Origin: Hanstruepera marina
Lineage (GTDB): Bacteria; Bacteroidota; Bacteroidia; Flavobacteriales; Flavobacteriaceae
DNA length: 64,000 nt
Direction of reading: 5' to 3'
NCBI RefSeq assembly: GCF_019880635.1
Contig: NZ_JAINVX010000001.1
Span: forward strand, 806,001 to 870,000
A program made the translations under genes and the position numbers. Of this stretch, positions 51,443 through 60,299 are shown one piece after another (position 1 is the first letter of the stretch; each line of letters begins with the position of its first letter). Under the pieces are notes generated by a model. It did no database searches. It saw only the letters and a program-made list of their open reading frames with translations, and was not told the DNA's origin.

Positions 51443-51862
51443 ATGGGTAAAACTAAAGAATATACCAATGGCGAAACCACAATAGTTTGGGAGGCCGAAA
51501 AATGCATACATTCCGGAATTTGTGTAAGAGGCTTGCCTAAAGTCTTTCAGCCTAAAGACAGACCGTGGATAAAAATTGATGCCGCTTCAACGGACGATTT
51601 AGTAAGTCAAGTGAAACAATGTCCTTCTGGAGCCTTGAGTTATTATATGAATGATGAAACTGACAAAACTTCGGAATCCTTGGAAACTAAAATCGAAGTT
51701 TTAGAAAATGGTCCCTTGCTGGTTTATGGCACATTAAAAGTCACACACAGAGATGGTTCCCAAGAAACCAAAAATAAAACCACGGCTTTTTGTAGGTGCG
51801 GTAGTTCGGAAAACAAACCGTATTGCGATGGTACTCACGTAAAAGAAGAATTTAAAGGCTAA
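51443..51862 (+). CDS. Fused mono-cluster ferredoxin-like and CDGSH iron-sulfur protein
   Basis: 139 residues. N-terminal Fer4_19-type domain: C21 and C27 in EKCIHSGICVRGLP and a later VKQCPSGAL. C-terminal CDGSH domain: FCRCGSSENKPYCDGTH, giving the C-x-C...C-D-G-T-H [2Fe-2S] ligand set. The two-domain form is known in bacteria as an electron-transfer protein of unclear partner. The frame opens at 51323, overlapping kynU, but MGKTKEYTNGE at 51443 is the natural start. Divergent from kynU; a terminator follows at once. Confidence 0.88.
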   Translation: MGKTKEYTNGETTIVWEAEKCIHSGICVRGLPKVFQPKDRPWIKIDAASTDDLVSQVKQCPSGALSYYMNDETDKTSESLETKIEVLENGPLLVYGTLKVTHRDGSQETKNKTTAFCRCGSSENKPYCDGTHVKEEFKG

Positions 51863-51900
51863 AAAAACAGGCTTCAATTAAAAAATGGAAGCCTGTTTTT
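51863..51900. terminator. Intrinsic terminator after the CDGSH gene
   Basis: Perfect 13-base arms AAAAACAGGCTTC (51863-51875) and its complement (51888-51900) with a 12-base loop and T-rich end, starting directly after the stop codon. Confidence 0.9.
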
Positions 51901-51971
51901 GGATATATATAGACGCTTATTGCGGGATATTTATAATATATACGTCCAACAATATCCTTTTGGATTTTATG

Positions 51972-52640
51972 TTACTTAATTTCTACATCTGAAAAGTATA
52001 ATTCCCAATTGTCTGTTGTTTTTTTATGGCTTTTTGAAATTAAAATGCCATTGAATTCCTGATTGTCTTCCCAAGTTGTCATCATGGAAGGTTGCGGAGT
52101 ATTACCTTTTCTGTAAACCCATTCTTCAATGACATACTCATCGGTAAAATAAAAGTCGTAGGCATCACCAGGTGTATAGCCACCCGTATTGGAATAGGTT
52201 AAGGTTAATTTATTAAGTTCCTTATTACTTAATGGGGCAACAGATTTTTCAGGCTCTGAAATAGTGGTTCCAGAATCCCAAACTAAATTAAATGGTGCCA
52301 ATAACCAGTACTTATCGTTAATAAAAGCCTTGTCTGCGTTTATAAATGTATCGTCTAATTTGTTTCTGTTGTACTTTAGGGTGTCACTTTGGGTTATTAA
52401 AACAACATCATTGGTTTTTGGGTTCCATTCCCATAAGCGTTGAAAATGACTACTGTCTTTGGTTACATTAAACCTGAAAGTAACATACTCTACGTTATTC
52501 CAATTCTGAAAACCATAGCGATTGGCTATTTTTTCGGCAGGAGTCAATTCTATAAGTTCTTTAGTTTGGTTTTCTTTTTTATCAGACTTGCAAGCCAATA
52601 TTAAAAAGCCACATGCAAATAGTATGATTAGTTTTTTCAT
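51972..52640 (-). CDS. Hypothetical lipoprotein
   Basis: 222 residues. Lipobox LILACKSDK with the cysteine at about residue 17. The mature part starts ANRYGFQNWNNVEYVTFRFN and is beta-rich with many Trp (RLWEWNPKTNDVVL, EEWVYRKGNTPQPSMM), reminiscent of outer-membrane lipoprotein-like or jelly-roll folds of Bacteroidota. I cannot name the family with certainty. Alone on its strand, divergent from the methyltransferase at 52698. Confidence 0.75.
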   Translation of the reverse strand: MKKLIILFACGFLILACKSDKKENQTKELIELTPAEKIANRYGFQNWNNVEYVTFRFNVTKDSSHFQRLWEWNPKTNDVVLITQSDTLKYNRNKLDDTFINADKAFINDKYWLLAPFNLVWDSGTTISEPEKSVAPLSNKELNKLTLTYSNTGGYTPGDAYDFYFTDEYVIEEWVYRKGNTPQPSMMTTWEDNQEFNGILISKSHKKTTDNWELYFSDVEIK

Positions 52641-52697
52641 AGGGAGTCATAATTTTGAACGAAGTTATAGTATTTTAGTAACAAATTCTAGTTTAAT

Positions 52698-53498
52698 ATG
52701 AATACCGAAAATAAATATTTTGATACCAACAAGGCTACTTGGAACGAAAAAGTAAAAATACATTCTAAAAGTGATATGTATGATCTAGAAGCTTTTAAAA
52801 ATGGTAAGAACTCCTTGATGCCTTACGAACTGAAAGCTTTTGGCAATGTTTCCGAAAAATCATTGTTGCATTTACAATGCCATTTTGGTCAGGATACCTT
52901 AAGTTGGAGTAGGCTAGGAGCCCAATGTGTTGGTGTGGATTTAAGTGATGAAGGTATTAAACTGGCCAAAACACTCAATACGGAATTACAATTGGATGCT
53001 GAATTTGTGTGCTGTAATGTATTGGATACTTCAAAGTATGTTAAAGAACAGTTTGATATTGTTTTTACCAGTTATGGTGTAATAGGTTGGTTGCCCGATT
53101 TAAAACCTTGGGGAAAAATGATATCAGAACGTTTAAAACCAGGAGGAACGTTTTATATGGTAGAATTCCACCCTATAGTTTGGATGTTTGATTATCTAGA
53201 AGGAAAGCCTGTAATGAAATATGGGTATATGCAAGATGAGGTGATTTACGAAGAATACGAAGGCACGTATGCCAATACCGATTCTAAAATGATAAGTAAG
53301 GAATACGGTTGGAACCACGGATTAAGCGAAGTGATAAATGCCTTAACTGAAGCCGGTTTGCATATTGACTATTTAAACGAATACGATGAAAGCCCTTATA
53401 ATGTGTTGCCTGATTTAATTGAAACCGATTCTGGTATGTTTGTTACAAAAGACAAATTATATCCTTTGATTTTTGAGATTAAGGCGAGGAAAAATTAG
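52698..53498 (+). CDS. SAM-dependent methyltransferase
   Basis: 266 residues. Rossmann SAM site LLHLQCHFGQDTLSWSRLGA and motif II VGVDLSDEGIKLAK are clear, as is ISERLKPGGTFYMVEFHPIV. The N-terminal YFDTNKATWNEKVKIHSKSD is conserved in a group of bacterial class I methyltransferases of unknown substrate. Stands alone between two minus-strand genes. Confidence 0.87.
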   Translation: MNTENKYFDTNKATWNEKVKIHSKSDMYDLEAFKNGKNSLMPYELKAFGNVSEKSLLHLQCHFGQDTLSWSRLGAQCVGVDLSDEGIKLAKTLNTELQLDAEFVCCNVLDTSKYVKEQFDIVFTSYGVIGWLPDLKPWGKMISERLKPGGTFYMVEFHPIVWMFDYLEGKPVMKYGYMQDEVIYEEYEGTYANTDSKMISKEYGWNHGLSEVINALTEAGLHIDYLNEYDESPYNVLPDLIETDSGMFVTKDKLYPLIFEIKARKN

Positions 53499-53558
53499 AC
53501 AGTTTAGTTTGCTATATGTAGGGTTATTAAAATTTCAGCGAGAAAAAGAGGTTGTTTG

Positions 53559-54008
53559 TTATGTCTCTATAAGTGCTTCGATAAATTTTAAAAACAAGAC
53601 TAATTCATAAAAGCCTAGAACTGACAAAATAGATAATTGACTTATATTATCTTTCCAGTAAATCCATTTAAAAACAAAAAACACTATTGGTATTAGCATT
53701 AAGAATTGAACTGCTCCATAGTATGGTAAATCAAAAAGGATGTTGAAAATTGAAACAAAGGCAAATAAACCAATTATTGAATTTGCCCATTTCCTAGTAC
53801 AAATGCTATACACCGAATAAATTAAACTGAAAATTCCAAAAACAAAAAAAGGGCTGCTAATTTTAATTTTTTCTATAAAAAAATTAAAAATGAGACTTAT
53901 AATTAGTCCAGCTAATAGAACTTTTAAAAAAATAGGTTTGGTTTTATTGAATAAAAGAATACCGGTAAATATCCCAAATCCAATTATTACATTTAAAACT
54001 ATATCCAA
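53559..54008 (-). CDS. Hypothetical multi-spanning membrane protein
   Basis: 149 residues, about five hydrophobic helices (near 2-19, 28-44, 51-70, 75-93, 98-113 and a last one near 125-143), few charged residues and no motif that I recognise. No signal for a transporter class. Followed upstream on its strand by a 230-base gap holding the repeats at 54121-54237. Confidence 0.6.
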   Translation of the reverse strand: MDIVLNVIIGFGIFTGILLFNKTKPIFLKVLLAGLIISLIFNFFIEKIKISSPFFVFGIFSLIYSVYSICTRKWANSIIGLFAFVSIFNILFDLPYYGAVQFLMLIPIVFFVFKWIYWKDNISQLSILSVLGFYELVLFLKFIEALIET

Positions 54009-54120
54009 ATTTTTATCACTATTTTGAGTAAACTATTGCTTTTAAGAATAACTAAATTACTCTTTAATTAGCCCAAACGAATTTCGGTTTTTTAATTCTA
54101 AATATCAAATAATTATAAAA

Positions 54121-54237
54121 GTGGATTCCGTATCACCTGCGGAATGACAGCTAAAACAAATTCCTGTCTTCATTTCGACAAGCTCAATATGACAACCAGG
54201 AATGATAGCTAAAACAGATTCCTGCTTTCGCAGGAAT
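54121..54237. repeat. Composite intergenic repeat with hairpins and a 26-bp direct repeat
   Basis: Contains a hairpin ATTCCG...CGGAAT (54125-54145), two 26-base direct repeats at 54141-54166 and 54199-54224 that differ at two positions, and a final perfect hairpin ATTCCTGC/GCAGGAAT (54218-54237). A CGACAAGCTCAATATGAC segment lies between. It abuts the msrA stop and could also serve as its terminator. Confidence 0.7.
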
Positions 54238-54241
54238 TGAT

Positions 54242-54901
54242 TTAATGATTCTCCTTTAACACCTCTGGCATGTTGCGTTTAAAACGGTTTAAGCGTGGTA
54301 TGGATACATTTTGTACGTACGGATTGTCTGGATGTAACTTTTCGTAGTTTTGGTGATAGTCTTCGGCTTTCCAGAATTTTTGAAACGGATACACTTCGGC
54401 AGCAACAGGTTTTCCCAGTTTTTTAGCTAAAGCAGCTTTCTTTTTTAGAATAATATCTTTTTGCTCTTGGTTTTGGTAAAATATAATAGAACGGTATTGC
54501 GAACCTCTGTCAGGCCCTTGACCATTAACTTGTGTTGGGTCTTGCGATGCAAAATACACATCGACTAGGGTTGAAAAACTAACCTTATTAGGGTCGTAAA
54601 TAACTTCTACGGCTTCGGCATGACCTGTGCGGCCTGTGTTACTGGCTTCGTAAGTTGGGTTTTTGGTGTGTCCACCGGCATAACCTGAAATGGCTTCGTC
54701 TACGCCTTTAACGCTTTCGTAAACCGCTTCTACGCACCAAAAACAACCACTGGCAAAATAAGCCTTGGCTTTACCGTTTTGTATAGGGACTTCAATAGGA
54801 TTGGCGTTTATCACAGCCTGTTGTTTTGGGTTAGTTTGGGCTGTGTTATTGTTACAGCTGAATAGTAAGGTGAGTACCAAAATAGGAAGAATAGATTTCA
54901 T
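54242..54901 (-). CDS. msrA: Peptide methionine sulfoxide reductase MsrA, predicted lipoprotein
   Basis: 219 residues. Reduces methionine-S-sulfoxide. Catalytic block FASGCFWCVEAV has C53 and C56; GYAGGHTKNPTYE, GHAEAVEVIYD and QYRSIIFY follow as in all MsrA. Unlike the common cytoplasmic form, the N-terminus MKSILPILVLTLLFSCNNN is a lipoprotein signal with C16, so the enzyme should sit in the envelope and repair exported proteins. No msrB is adjacent. Confidence 0.94.
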   Translation of the reverse strand: MKSILPILVLTLLFSCNNNTAQTNPKQQAVINANPIEVPIQNGKAKAYFASGCFWCVEAVYESVKGVDEAISGYAGGHTKNPTYEASNTGRTGHAEAVEVIYDPNKVSFSTLVDVYFASQDPTQVNGQGPDRGSQYRSIIFYQNQEQKDIILKKKAALAKKLGKPVAAEVYPFQKFWKAEDYHQNYEKLHPDNPYVQNVSIPRLNRFKRNMPEVLKENH

Positions 54902-54980
54902 AATTGTATTTTTCTTTTTTCTATAGACGTAGTAAACCGTGAAACCTTAACTAAAAACTGTGAAAGTTATATTAAATAAA

Positions 54981-55005
54981 AAACCCAGACAGGTTGTCTG
55001 GGTTT
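54981..55005. terminator. Intrinsic terminator after the zinc-ribbon-family gene
   Basis: Perfect 11-base arms AAACCCAGACA (54981-54991) and TGTCTGGGTTT (54995-55005) with a three-base loop. On the minus strand it is followed by a T-rich run, so it should end the transcript of the gene at 55027-55806. Confidence 0.88.
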
Positions 55006-55026
55006 GTATATGATATTTAAAATGGA

Positions 55027-55806
55027 TTATAGTTTTGCAAATAGTTTTTCCATTTTAGTTTTTTCTTCATCGGCTAAAGCGGCATCTACTAAAATACGTC
55101 CACTATGCTCATCAGTAATAATTTTTTTGCGGGAAGCAATTTCCATTTGAACTTGTGGCGGAATAGTAAAGAAAGAACCACCAGAAGCACCTCTTTCTAT
55201 TGGTACAACAGCTAATCCGTTCTTCACATTGGTACGAATACGATCGTAAGCGGCAACCAAACGTGCTTCAATAGAAGATTTGTAATCTTCGGATTTCTTA
55301 ATTAAAGCTTGTTCTTCTTTTTCGGTTTCGGCTAAAATAGCATCTAGTTCACCTTTCTTGTGTTTAAGGTGTGTTTGACGTTCTTTTAAACGATCTTTAG
55401 TTTCGGCAATAACTTCTTTTTTCTGCTCGATTTGAGCTTTATACTCGTTAATATTCTTTTCTGCCAATTGAATTTCTAATTCTTGATATTCAATTTCTTT
55501 TGAAATCGAGTTAAACTCACGATTGTTACGAACATTTTTTTGTTGCTCGTTGTATTTCTTGATTAAGGCTTTTGCCTCTTCAATAAGATTCTTTTTAGAG
55601 CTGATATCGTTATTGATAACCTCTAAACTGTCCTCTAATTTTTCTAATCTTGTATTTAAACCAGCAACTTCATCTTCTAAATCACGCACTTCTAATGGAA
55701 GTTCTCCGCGAACGTTTCTAATTTCATCAATTCTAGAATCAATGAGTTGTAAATCGTATAATGCTCTTAAGCGCTCTTCTACAGTTACTTCTTTCTTTTT
55801 TGCCAT
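55027..55806 (-). CDS. Coiled-coil protein of the C4 zinc-ribbon (DUF164-type) family, ligands lost
   Basis: 259 residues. Residues about 10-180 form a long coiled coil (LYDLQLIDSRIDEIRNVRGE; IEYQELEIQLAEKNINEY). The C-terminus keeps the zinc-ribbon frame, RGASGGSFFTIPPQ and KKIITDEHSGRILVD, but the four Cys found in ordinary members (RGA-C-GG-C and VCEHCGRILVD-like) are Ser, Ser, Asp and Ser here. It therefore should not bind zinc. Function of the family is unclear; it usually lies beside Nif3-like genes, as here with a 3-base gap. Confidence 0.88.
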   Translation of the reverse strand: MAKKKEVTVEERLRALYDLQLIDSRIDEIRNVRGELPLEVRDLEDEVAGLNTRLEKLEDSLEVINNDISSKKNLIEEAKALIKKYNEQQKNVRNNREFNSISKEIEYQELEIQLAEKNINEYKAQIEQKKEVIAETKDRLKERQTHLKHKKGELDAILAETEKEEQALIKKSEDYKSSIEARLVAAYDRIRTNVKNGLAVVPIERGASGGSFFTIPPQVQMEIASRKKIITDEHSGRILVDAALADEEKTKMEKLFAKL

Positions 55807-55809
55807 ACT

Positions 55810-56904
55810 TTAAAAATACTTAACAGGATTGGTATTTATCCTTGATAAAACGACTGCAAAATTAGTAATTTTTTTTGTAAGATATGCTACTAAAAAGTTT
55901 TTTGTGAATTGCTCACTTTCATAATGACCAATATCTGCCAAAATTATGTTGTTTTCGGCTTGAAAAAAGTCGTGATATTTTAAATCGGCTGTCACAAAAA
56001 TATCGGCTCCCGATTGTTTGGCAGCTTGTATTGCAAAGCTTCCAGAACCGCCCAGAACGGCTACTCTTTTAATGGGCTTGTCAAGTAATTTGGAATGTCT
56101 AATACACGTTGTTTTCATTTGAGTTTTTAAAAGTTGAAGAAAATCCTTTTCAGATAGGCTGCTTTCCAAATCACCAATCATTCCCATGCCTATATTTTGA
56201 TTTGTGTTTTCAAGGGTAACAACTTCATAGGCGACCTCTTCATAGGAATGATTTTTAAACAGTGCTTTTAAAACTTGAGATTCAACATGTTTGGCAAATG
56301 TTACCGAAATTTGTGTTTCAGGTTCTTGATGTTGCTCCAATTTTTTGCCTTTAGTAGGGTTGGATGCTTCATTACCTTTGTAGGTCCCTGTGCCATCAAC
56401 ATTAAAACTACACTCATTATAGTTGCCAATACTTCCTGCTCCTGCATCAAAAAGAGCTTGGCGTAAAGCGGCAGCTTCAGAGATAGGCGCATAGGTTGTT
56501 AGTTTTTTTATGGTCTGCGATTGTGGAATTAAAACCTGACGGTTAATCAAGCCCAATTGTTCGCAAATAATATTATTTACGCCTAATTTGGCATTATCTA
56601 AAGCCGTATGAATGGCATAGATGCTAATGTTATGCTTAATGGCTTTTAGGACCACACGCTCAACATAATTTTCCCCTGTTATTTTTTTTAAGCCTTTAAA
56701 GATTATGGGGTGGAAACTCACAATAAGATTACAGTTATGTTCTATAGCTTCATCTACAACTGTTTCTAGGGTATCTAAAGTGACGAGAACACCTGTTATA
56801 TTGTTTTGGGAATCGCCAATAAGTAAACCTGTATTATCAAAATCTTCAGCGTAAGCTTGAGGTGCCAATGCTTCCAGATGATTTATTACATCTTGAATTA
56901 TCAT
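55810..56904 (-). CDS. Nif3-like dinuclear metal-centre protein (GTP cyclohydrolase 1 type 2 homologue)
   Basis: 364 residues, the long NIF3 form with an inserted middle domain (about 130-235). Metal-binding regions: IVSFHPIIFKGLKKI, IYAIHTALDNAKLGVN and, at the C-terminus, VTADLKYHDFFQAE and ILADIGHYESEQF. Exact activity is unknown. The frame opens at 56955, but MIIQDVINHLEALAPQ (56904) is the family start and the TATATTTG box at 56925-56932 would lie inside the longer form. Confidence 0.92.
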   Translation of the reverse strand: MIIQDVINHLEALAPQAYAEDFDNTGLLIGDSQNNITGVLVTLDTLETVVDEAIEHNCNLIVSFHPIIFKGLKKITGENYVERVVLKAIKHNISIYAIHTALDNAKLGVNNIICEQLGLINRQVLIPQSQTIKKLTTYAPISEAAALRQALFDAGAGSIGNYNECSFNVDGTGTYKGNEASNPTKGKKLEQHQEPETQISVTFAKHVESQVLKALFKNHSYEEVAYEVVTLENTNQNIGMGMIGDLESSLSEKDFLQLLKTQMKTTCIRHSKLLDKPIKRVAVLGGSGSFAIQAAKQSGADIFVTADLKYHDFFQAENNIILADIGHYESEQFTKNFLVAYLTKKITNFAVVLSRINTNPVKYF

Positions 56905-56924
56905 AAATTGAATGGTATTTCTAA

Positions 56925-56932
56925 CAAATATA
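56925..56932 (-). promoter_or_regulatory. -7 box for the nif3-zinc-ribbon unit
   Basis: TATATTTG on the minus strand, 21 bases before ATG 56904; full TANNTTTG match. No clear -33 TTG. Confidence 0.45.
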
Positions 56933-57035
56933 AAACTTTTACTATCATGGCTCATTTAATTTCCTTTTGTATTAAAAAGGTGTTCTAAAAAAATAGTCTT
57001 TACTTTGTGTTTTAAAACCGAATTGGAAAGTATTT

Positions 57036-58040
57036 ATGAAGCTTATTCGAATTTTATTATTTCCTATTGTTCCCATATACTTTTTAGTAACCTGGTTGCG
57101 TAATCGGCTTTATGATGTTGGAATGTATACTTCGAAATCATACGATTTTCCACTAATAGCGGTTGGTAATTTAAGTACAGGTGGAACGGGAAAAACCCCT
57201 ATGGTGGAATACCTTATTCGATTAATGAAAAATGATAGAAAAGTTGCCACGTTAAGTAGAGGTTATGGTAGAAAAACAAAAGGTTTTCTATTGGCAAATG
57301 ATGAGGCTACAGCTGATAGTATTGGTGATGAGCCGTTTCAGTTTTACAATAAATTTAATGAAGACGTACAAATTGCTGTATGTGAAGATAGGCAAAATGG
57401 TATAGCAACACTGCGTTTACAAGAAAGCCAACCTGAAGTTATTATTTTGGATGACGCCTATCAACACCGAAAAGTAAAAGCTGGTTTTTATGTGCTTTTA
57501 ACCAGTTATGGAAAATTATATGCCAATGATATTGTTTTGCCAACAGGCAACTTACGTGAACCACGATCTGGAGCAAAACGAGCACAAGTGATAGTAGTAA
57601 CAAAATGTCCGCCAGATTTATCTGAAACCCAAAAGCAACAGATACGAAATAAGCTCAATCCTTTACCGCATCAAAAACTCTATTTTAGTTCGATTGAGTA
57701 TTCATATAAAGTATATTCGGAAACTGAAGAGAGCATGTTGACGGATTTAAAAGATTTTACTTTGATTACCGGAATTGCCAATCCACAACCATTGGTTGAT
57801 TATTTAGAGCGTTTGAAAATGACATTTGAACATTTGAAATTTGGTGATCATCATCATTTCACTGCAACCGAAATTGAAGAGTTTGAAAAGCTAGATTGTA
57901 TTTTAACTACCGAAAAAGATTTTATGCGTTTGAAAATGCATCCAACATTAAAACAAAAATTGTTCTACTTGCCTATCACAATTCAAATAGATCAAGCAGA
58001 TGATTTTAATAAGCAAATAATGGATTTTATAGCAAGTTAA
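57036..58040 (+). CDS. lpxK: Tetraacyldisaccharide 4'-kinase
   Basis: 334 residues. Phosphorylates the 4' position of the lipid A disaccharide at the inner membrane. One N-terminal membrane helix (ILLFPIVPIYFLVTWLR), Walker A in VGNLSTGGTGKTPMVEYL, the VATLSRGYGRKTKGF block, and the ILDDAYQHRKVKAGF (DDGFQH-like) motif near residue 145. Last four bases overlap the convergent histidine kinase gene. Confidence 0.95.
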   Translation: MKLIRILLFPIVPIYFLVTWLRNRLYDVGMYTSKSYDFPLIAVGNLSTGGTGKTPMVEYLIRLMKNDRKVATLSRGYGRKTKGFLLANDEATADSIGDEPFQFYNKFNEDVQIAVCEDRQNGIATLRLQESQPEVIILDDAYQHRKVKAGFYVLLTSYGKLYANDIVLPTGNLREPRSGAKRAQVIVVTKCPPDLSETQKQQIRNKLNPLPHQKLYFSSIEYSYKVYSETEESMLTDLKDFTLITGIANPQPLVDYLERLKMTFEHLKFGDHHHFTATEIEEFEKLDCILTTEKDFMRLKMHPTLKQKLFYLPITIQIDQADDFNKQIMDFIAS

Positions 58041-60268
58041 GCAGTTGACTTCTTTTTGCCGTCAATTAAGGCATTGTACAGTTTCTTTTCGAAATCTTCT
58101 TGTTTGAATGGTTTTGAAATAATATCAGTAAATCCAGCTTCGTCAAACTCATGCATTTTGTCTTCAAGAGTTACAGCTGTCAAGGCAAAAATAGTTATGT
58201 CCTTATTGAATGTTCTGATGATTTTAGTGGCTTCCAATCCGCTAATTCCTGGCATGTGGATATCCATTAGAATAACATCATACTGAATAGTTTTGGCATT
58301 ATCAACAGCAGCTTCACCATTATCAACAATATCACACTGAAGTCCCATTTTATTCAGAATCTTCTTGGTAATCATTTGATTGATTTTGTTGTCTTCAACC
58401 ACTAAAATCTTGATGTTCTTTAAATCCAATTCATCAACGTTTTTGAAGTATTCAACCTTTTTAGGTTTTTCTGCGGCAGATTCTGAATATTTTAGAGGCA
58501 ATTCGAATGTAAATGTAGAGCCTTTGCCCAATTCACTTTTAAGATATATTTTTCCTTTTAATATTTCAATTAAGCCTTTAACGATAGATAGCCCTAAACC
58601 TGTACCACCATATTTACGGTTAATTTGAATAGAGCCCTGCGCAAAGCTTTCGAACAACATTTCTTGTTTTTCTTTGCTAATACCTATACCGTTATCTTCA
58701 ATTTCAAAACGAACATTAAATATGTCGTTGTCTTGTTGTAGCTTGTATACTCTTACCCAAATATCACCGTCTTTAGTAAACTTAATGGAGTTACCAATAA
58801 GGTTTATTAAAATTTGCGAAATTTTAAGTTGGTCAGCATGATAGTTCTCTGGTAGGCCTTTATCAAACTCAAAATGTATCTGAATGTTATTGTCTAATGC
58901 AGAATTGTTTAAAGCTGCAATAACATTAGTGATTTTCTTCTTTAAATTAAATACCTCTGGTTCAACATCTACTTTGTTGGCTTCAATTTTATTGATTTGT
59001 AGAATGTCATTTATGAACGTTAGTAGGTAATCACCAGAAAATTTCAAGGATTTTAGATGCTGTATCTGATGTGGCTTTGGGTCTTCATCCAAAAGCATGT
59101 TTGTAAGTCCTGTAACAGCATACAGAGGTGTTCGTAACTCATGGGTTACGGTAGATAAAAAGTTAGCCTTTGTTTTTGAAGCTAATTCGGCTTTTTCCTT
59201 CGCTATAATAAGTTCGCCATTTTTCTTATGAAGCATATTATTGGTTTTAAGCCTAATATTATTGTTTTTGTAAAGCGATAACGTTAGTAAAGACAGAATT
59301 GTAATTAAGGCAATACTTAAAATGGTTGTTAGTTGATTAAGGCTATTGGCTTCAATTTCTTCTTCAAGATTAGCGGCTTGTTCTTTTTGGAACTCTGTTT
59401 GATTGTCTAATAATACTTGAATACGCTTTTCGGGTGATAAATTCTCACGTTTAACCGTTAATAAAGAATCTGAAAGACTAATATGTTTTTTAAGATAATC
59501 ATTAGCTAGTTTGTAATTTTCTGCAAGTTGATTTAAATCGCTTAAAATTAAATAACCATTACTTAAAACCGTATTAAAGGCATTGTTTTTAGCCATCACG
59601 ATACCATCATTGGCAAACTTTAAGCCGCTTTCCATATTGCCTAATTTGGCCAAAGCTAACCCGTTATGAATCATGGCGCTACTCAATATTTTATTCAAAT
59701 CGTACCGTGTAGCCAATGAGATGGACTTTTCTAATTGTTGATTAGCTTTTTTAAAATCTTCTAATTGAATTAAGGTTTTACCCTCGTTGAGTAAAACTTC
59801 GGCAACGAAGTCGTTCAAACCTTCTTGCTCAAAAAGCGTTTTTGATGAGGTGTAATAATCTAAAGCTTGCTGATAATCTTTTTTGCTGTTATAAACATTA
59901 CCTAGAATCTTATAGGTTTCAGCCCTATTAACGTCATCTTTTGCAATACGTTGTATCTCGTTTGCTTTAAATAAATAAACTAGTGCTTCATCAGGTTCTT
60001 CAATGATATATTGAAGTTTTCCAATTTTTGAATAGATAAGACCAATGCTTTGCTTGTTGCCAATTTTTTCAGCAAGTACTAAAGCATCTTCAAGCTTTTT
60101 TTGAGCTTCAAAATAATCGTAGTTTTCAATGTCATTCTGCGCTTGATTAATACGATAATCAATATTAATTTGAATAGTCTCTTCGTCTTCACTAATATCG
60201 GTTTGTGCAGACATAGAGTAGCTAATCAAAAATATAATAGCACATATATATTTATGAATCTGGGACAT
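58037..60268 (-). CDS. TPR-containing hybrid sensor histidine kinase/response regulator
   Basis: 743 residues. Signal peptide (MSQIHKYICAIIFLISYSMSAQ), five to six TPR repeats to about residue 285 (periplasmic sensor), a membrane helix near 315-335 (LTTILSIALITILSLLTLSLY), HisKA domain with the phosphorylated His in STVTHELRTPLYAV, HATPase (QILINLIGNSIKFTKDG; DNGIGISKEKQ; GTGLGLSIVKGL) and a C-terminal receiver domain with Asp in VILMDIHMPGISGLEA. No DNA-binding output domain and no partner gene nearby. A TATATTTG -7 box lies at 60291-60298. Confidence 0.93.
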   Translation of the reverse strand: MSQIHKYICAIIFLISYSMSAQTDISEDEETIQINIDYRINQAQNDIENYDYFEAQKKLEDALVLAEKIGNKQSIGLIYSKIGKLQYIIEEPDEALVYLFKANEIQRIAKDDVNRAETYKILGNVYNSKKDYQQALDYYTSSKTLFEQEGLNDFVAEVLLNEGKTLIQLEDFKKANQQLEKSISLATRYDLNKILSSAMIHNGLALAKLGNMESGLKFANDGIVMAKNNAFNTVLSNGYLILSDLNQLAENYKLANDYLKKHISLSDSLLTVKRENLSPEKRIQVLLDNQTEFQKEQAANLEEEIEANSLNQLTTILSIALITILSLLTLSLYKNNNIRLKTNNMLHKKNGELIIAKEKAELASKTKANFLSTVTHELRTPLYAVTGLTNMLLDEDPKPHQIQHLKSLKFSGDYLLTFINDILQINKIEANKVDVEPEVFNLKKKITNVIAALNNSALDNNIQIHFEFDKGLPENYHADQLKISQILINLIGNSIKFTKDGDIWVRVYKLQQDNDIFNVRFEIEDNGIGISKEKQEMLFESFAQGSIQINRKYGGTGLGLSIVKGLIEILKGKIYLKSELGKGSTFTFELPLKYSESAAEKPKKVEYFKNVDELDLKNIKILVVEDNKINQMITKKILNKMGLQCDIVDNGEAAVDNAKTIQYDVILMDIHMPGISGLEATKIIRTFNKDITIFALTAVTLEDKMHEFDEAGFTDIISKPFKQEDFEKKLYNALIDGKKKSTA

Positions 60269-60290
60269 TTTTATTCTTCACTATTATCGA

Positions 60291-60298
60291 CAAATATA
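60291..60298 (-). promoter_or_regulatory. -7 box for the hybrid histidine kinase
   Basis: TATATTTG on the minus strand, 22 bases before the ATG at 60268. It sits just after the GAPDH stop on the same strand. Confidence 0.4.
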
Positions 60299-60299
60299 A

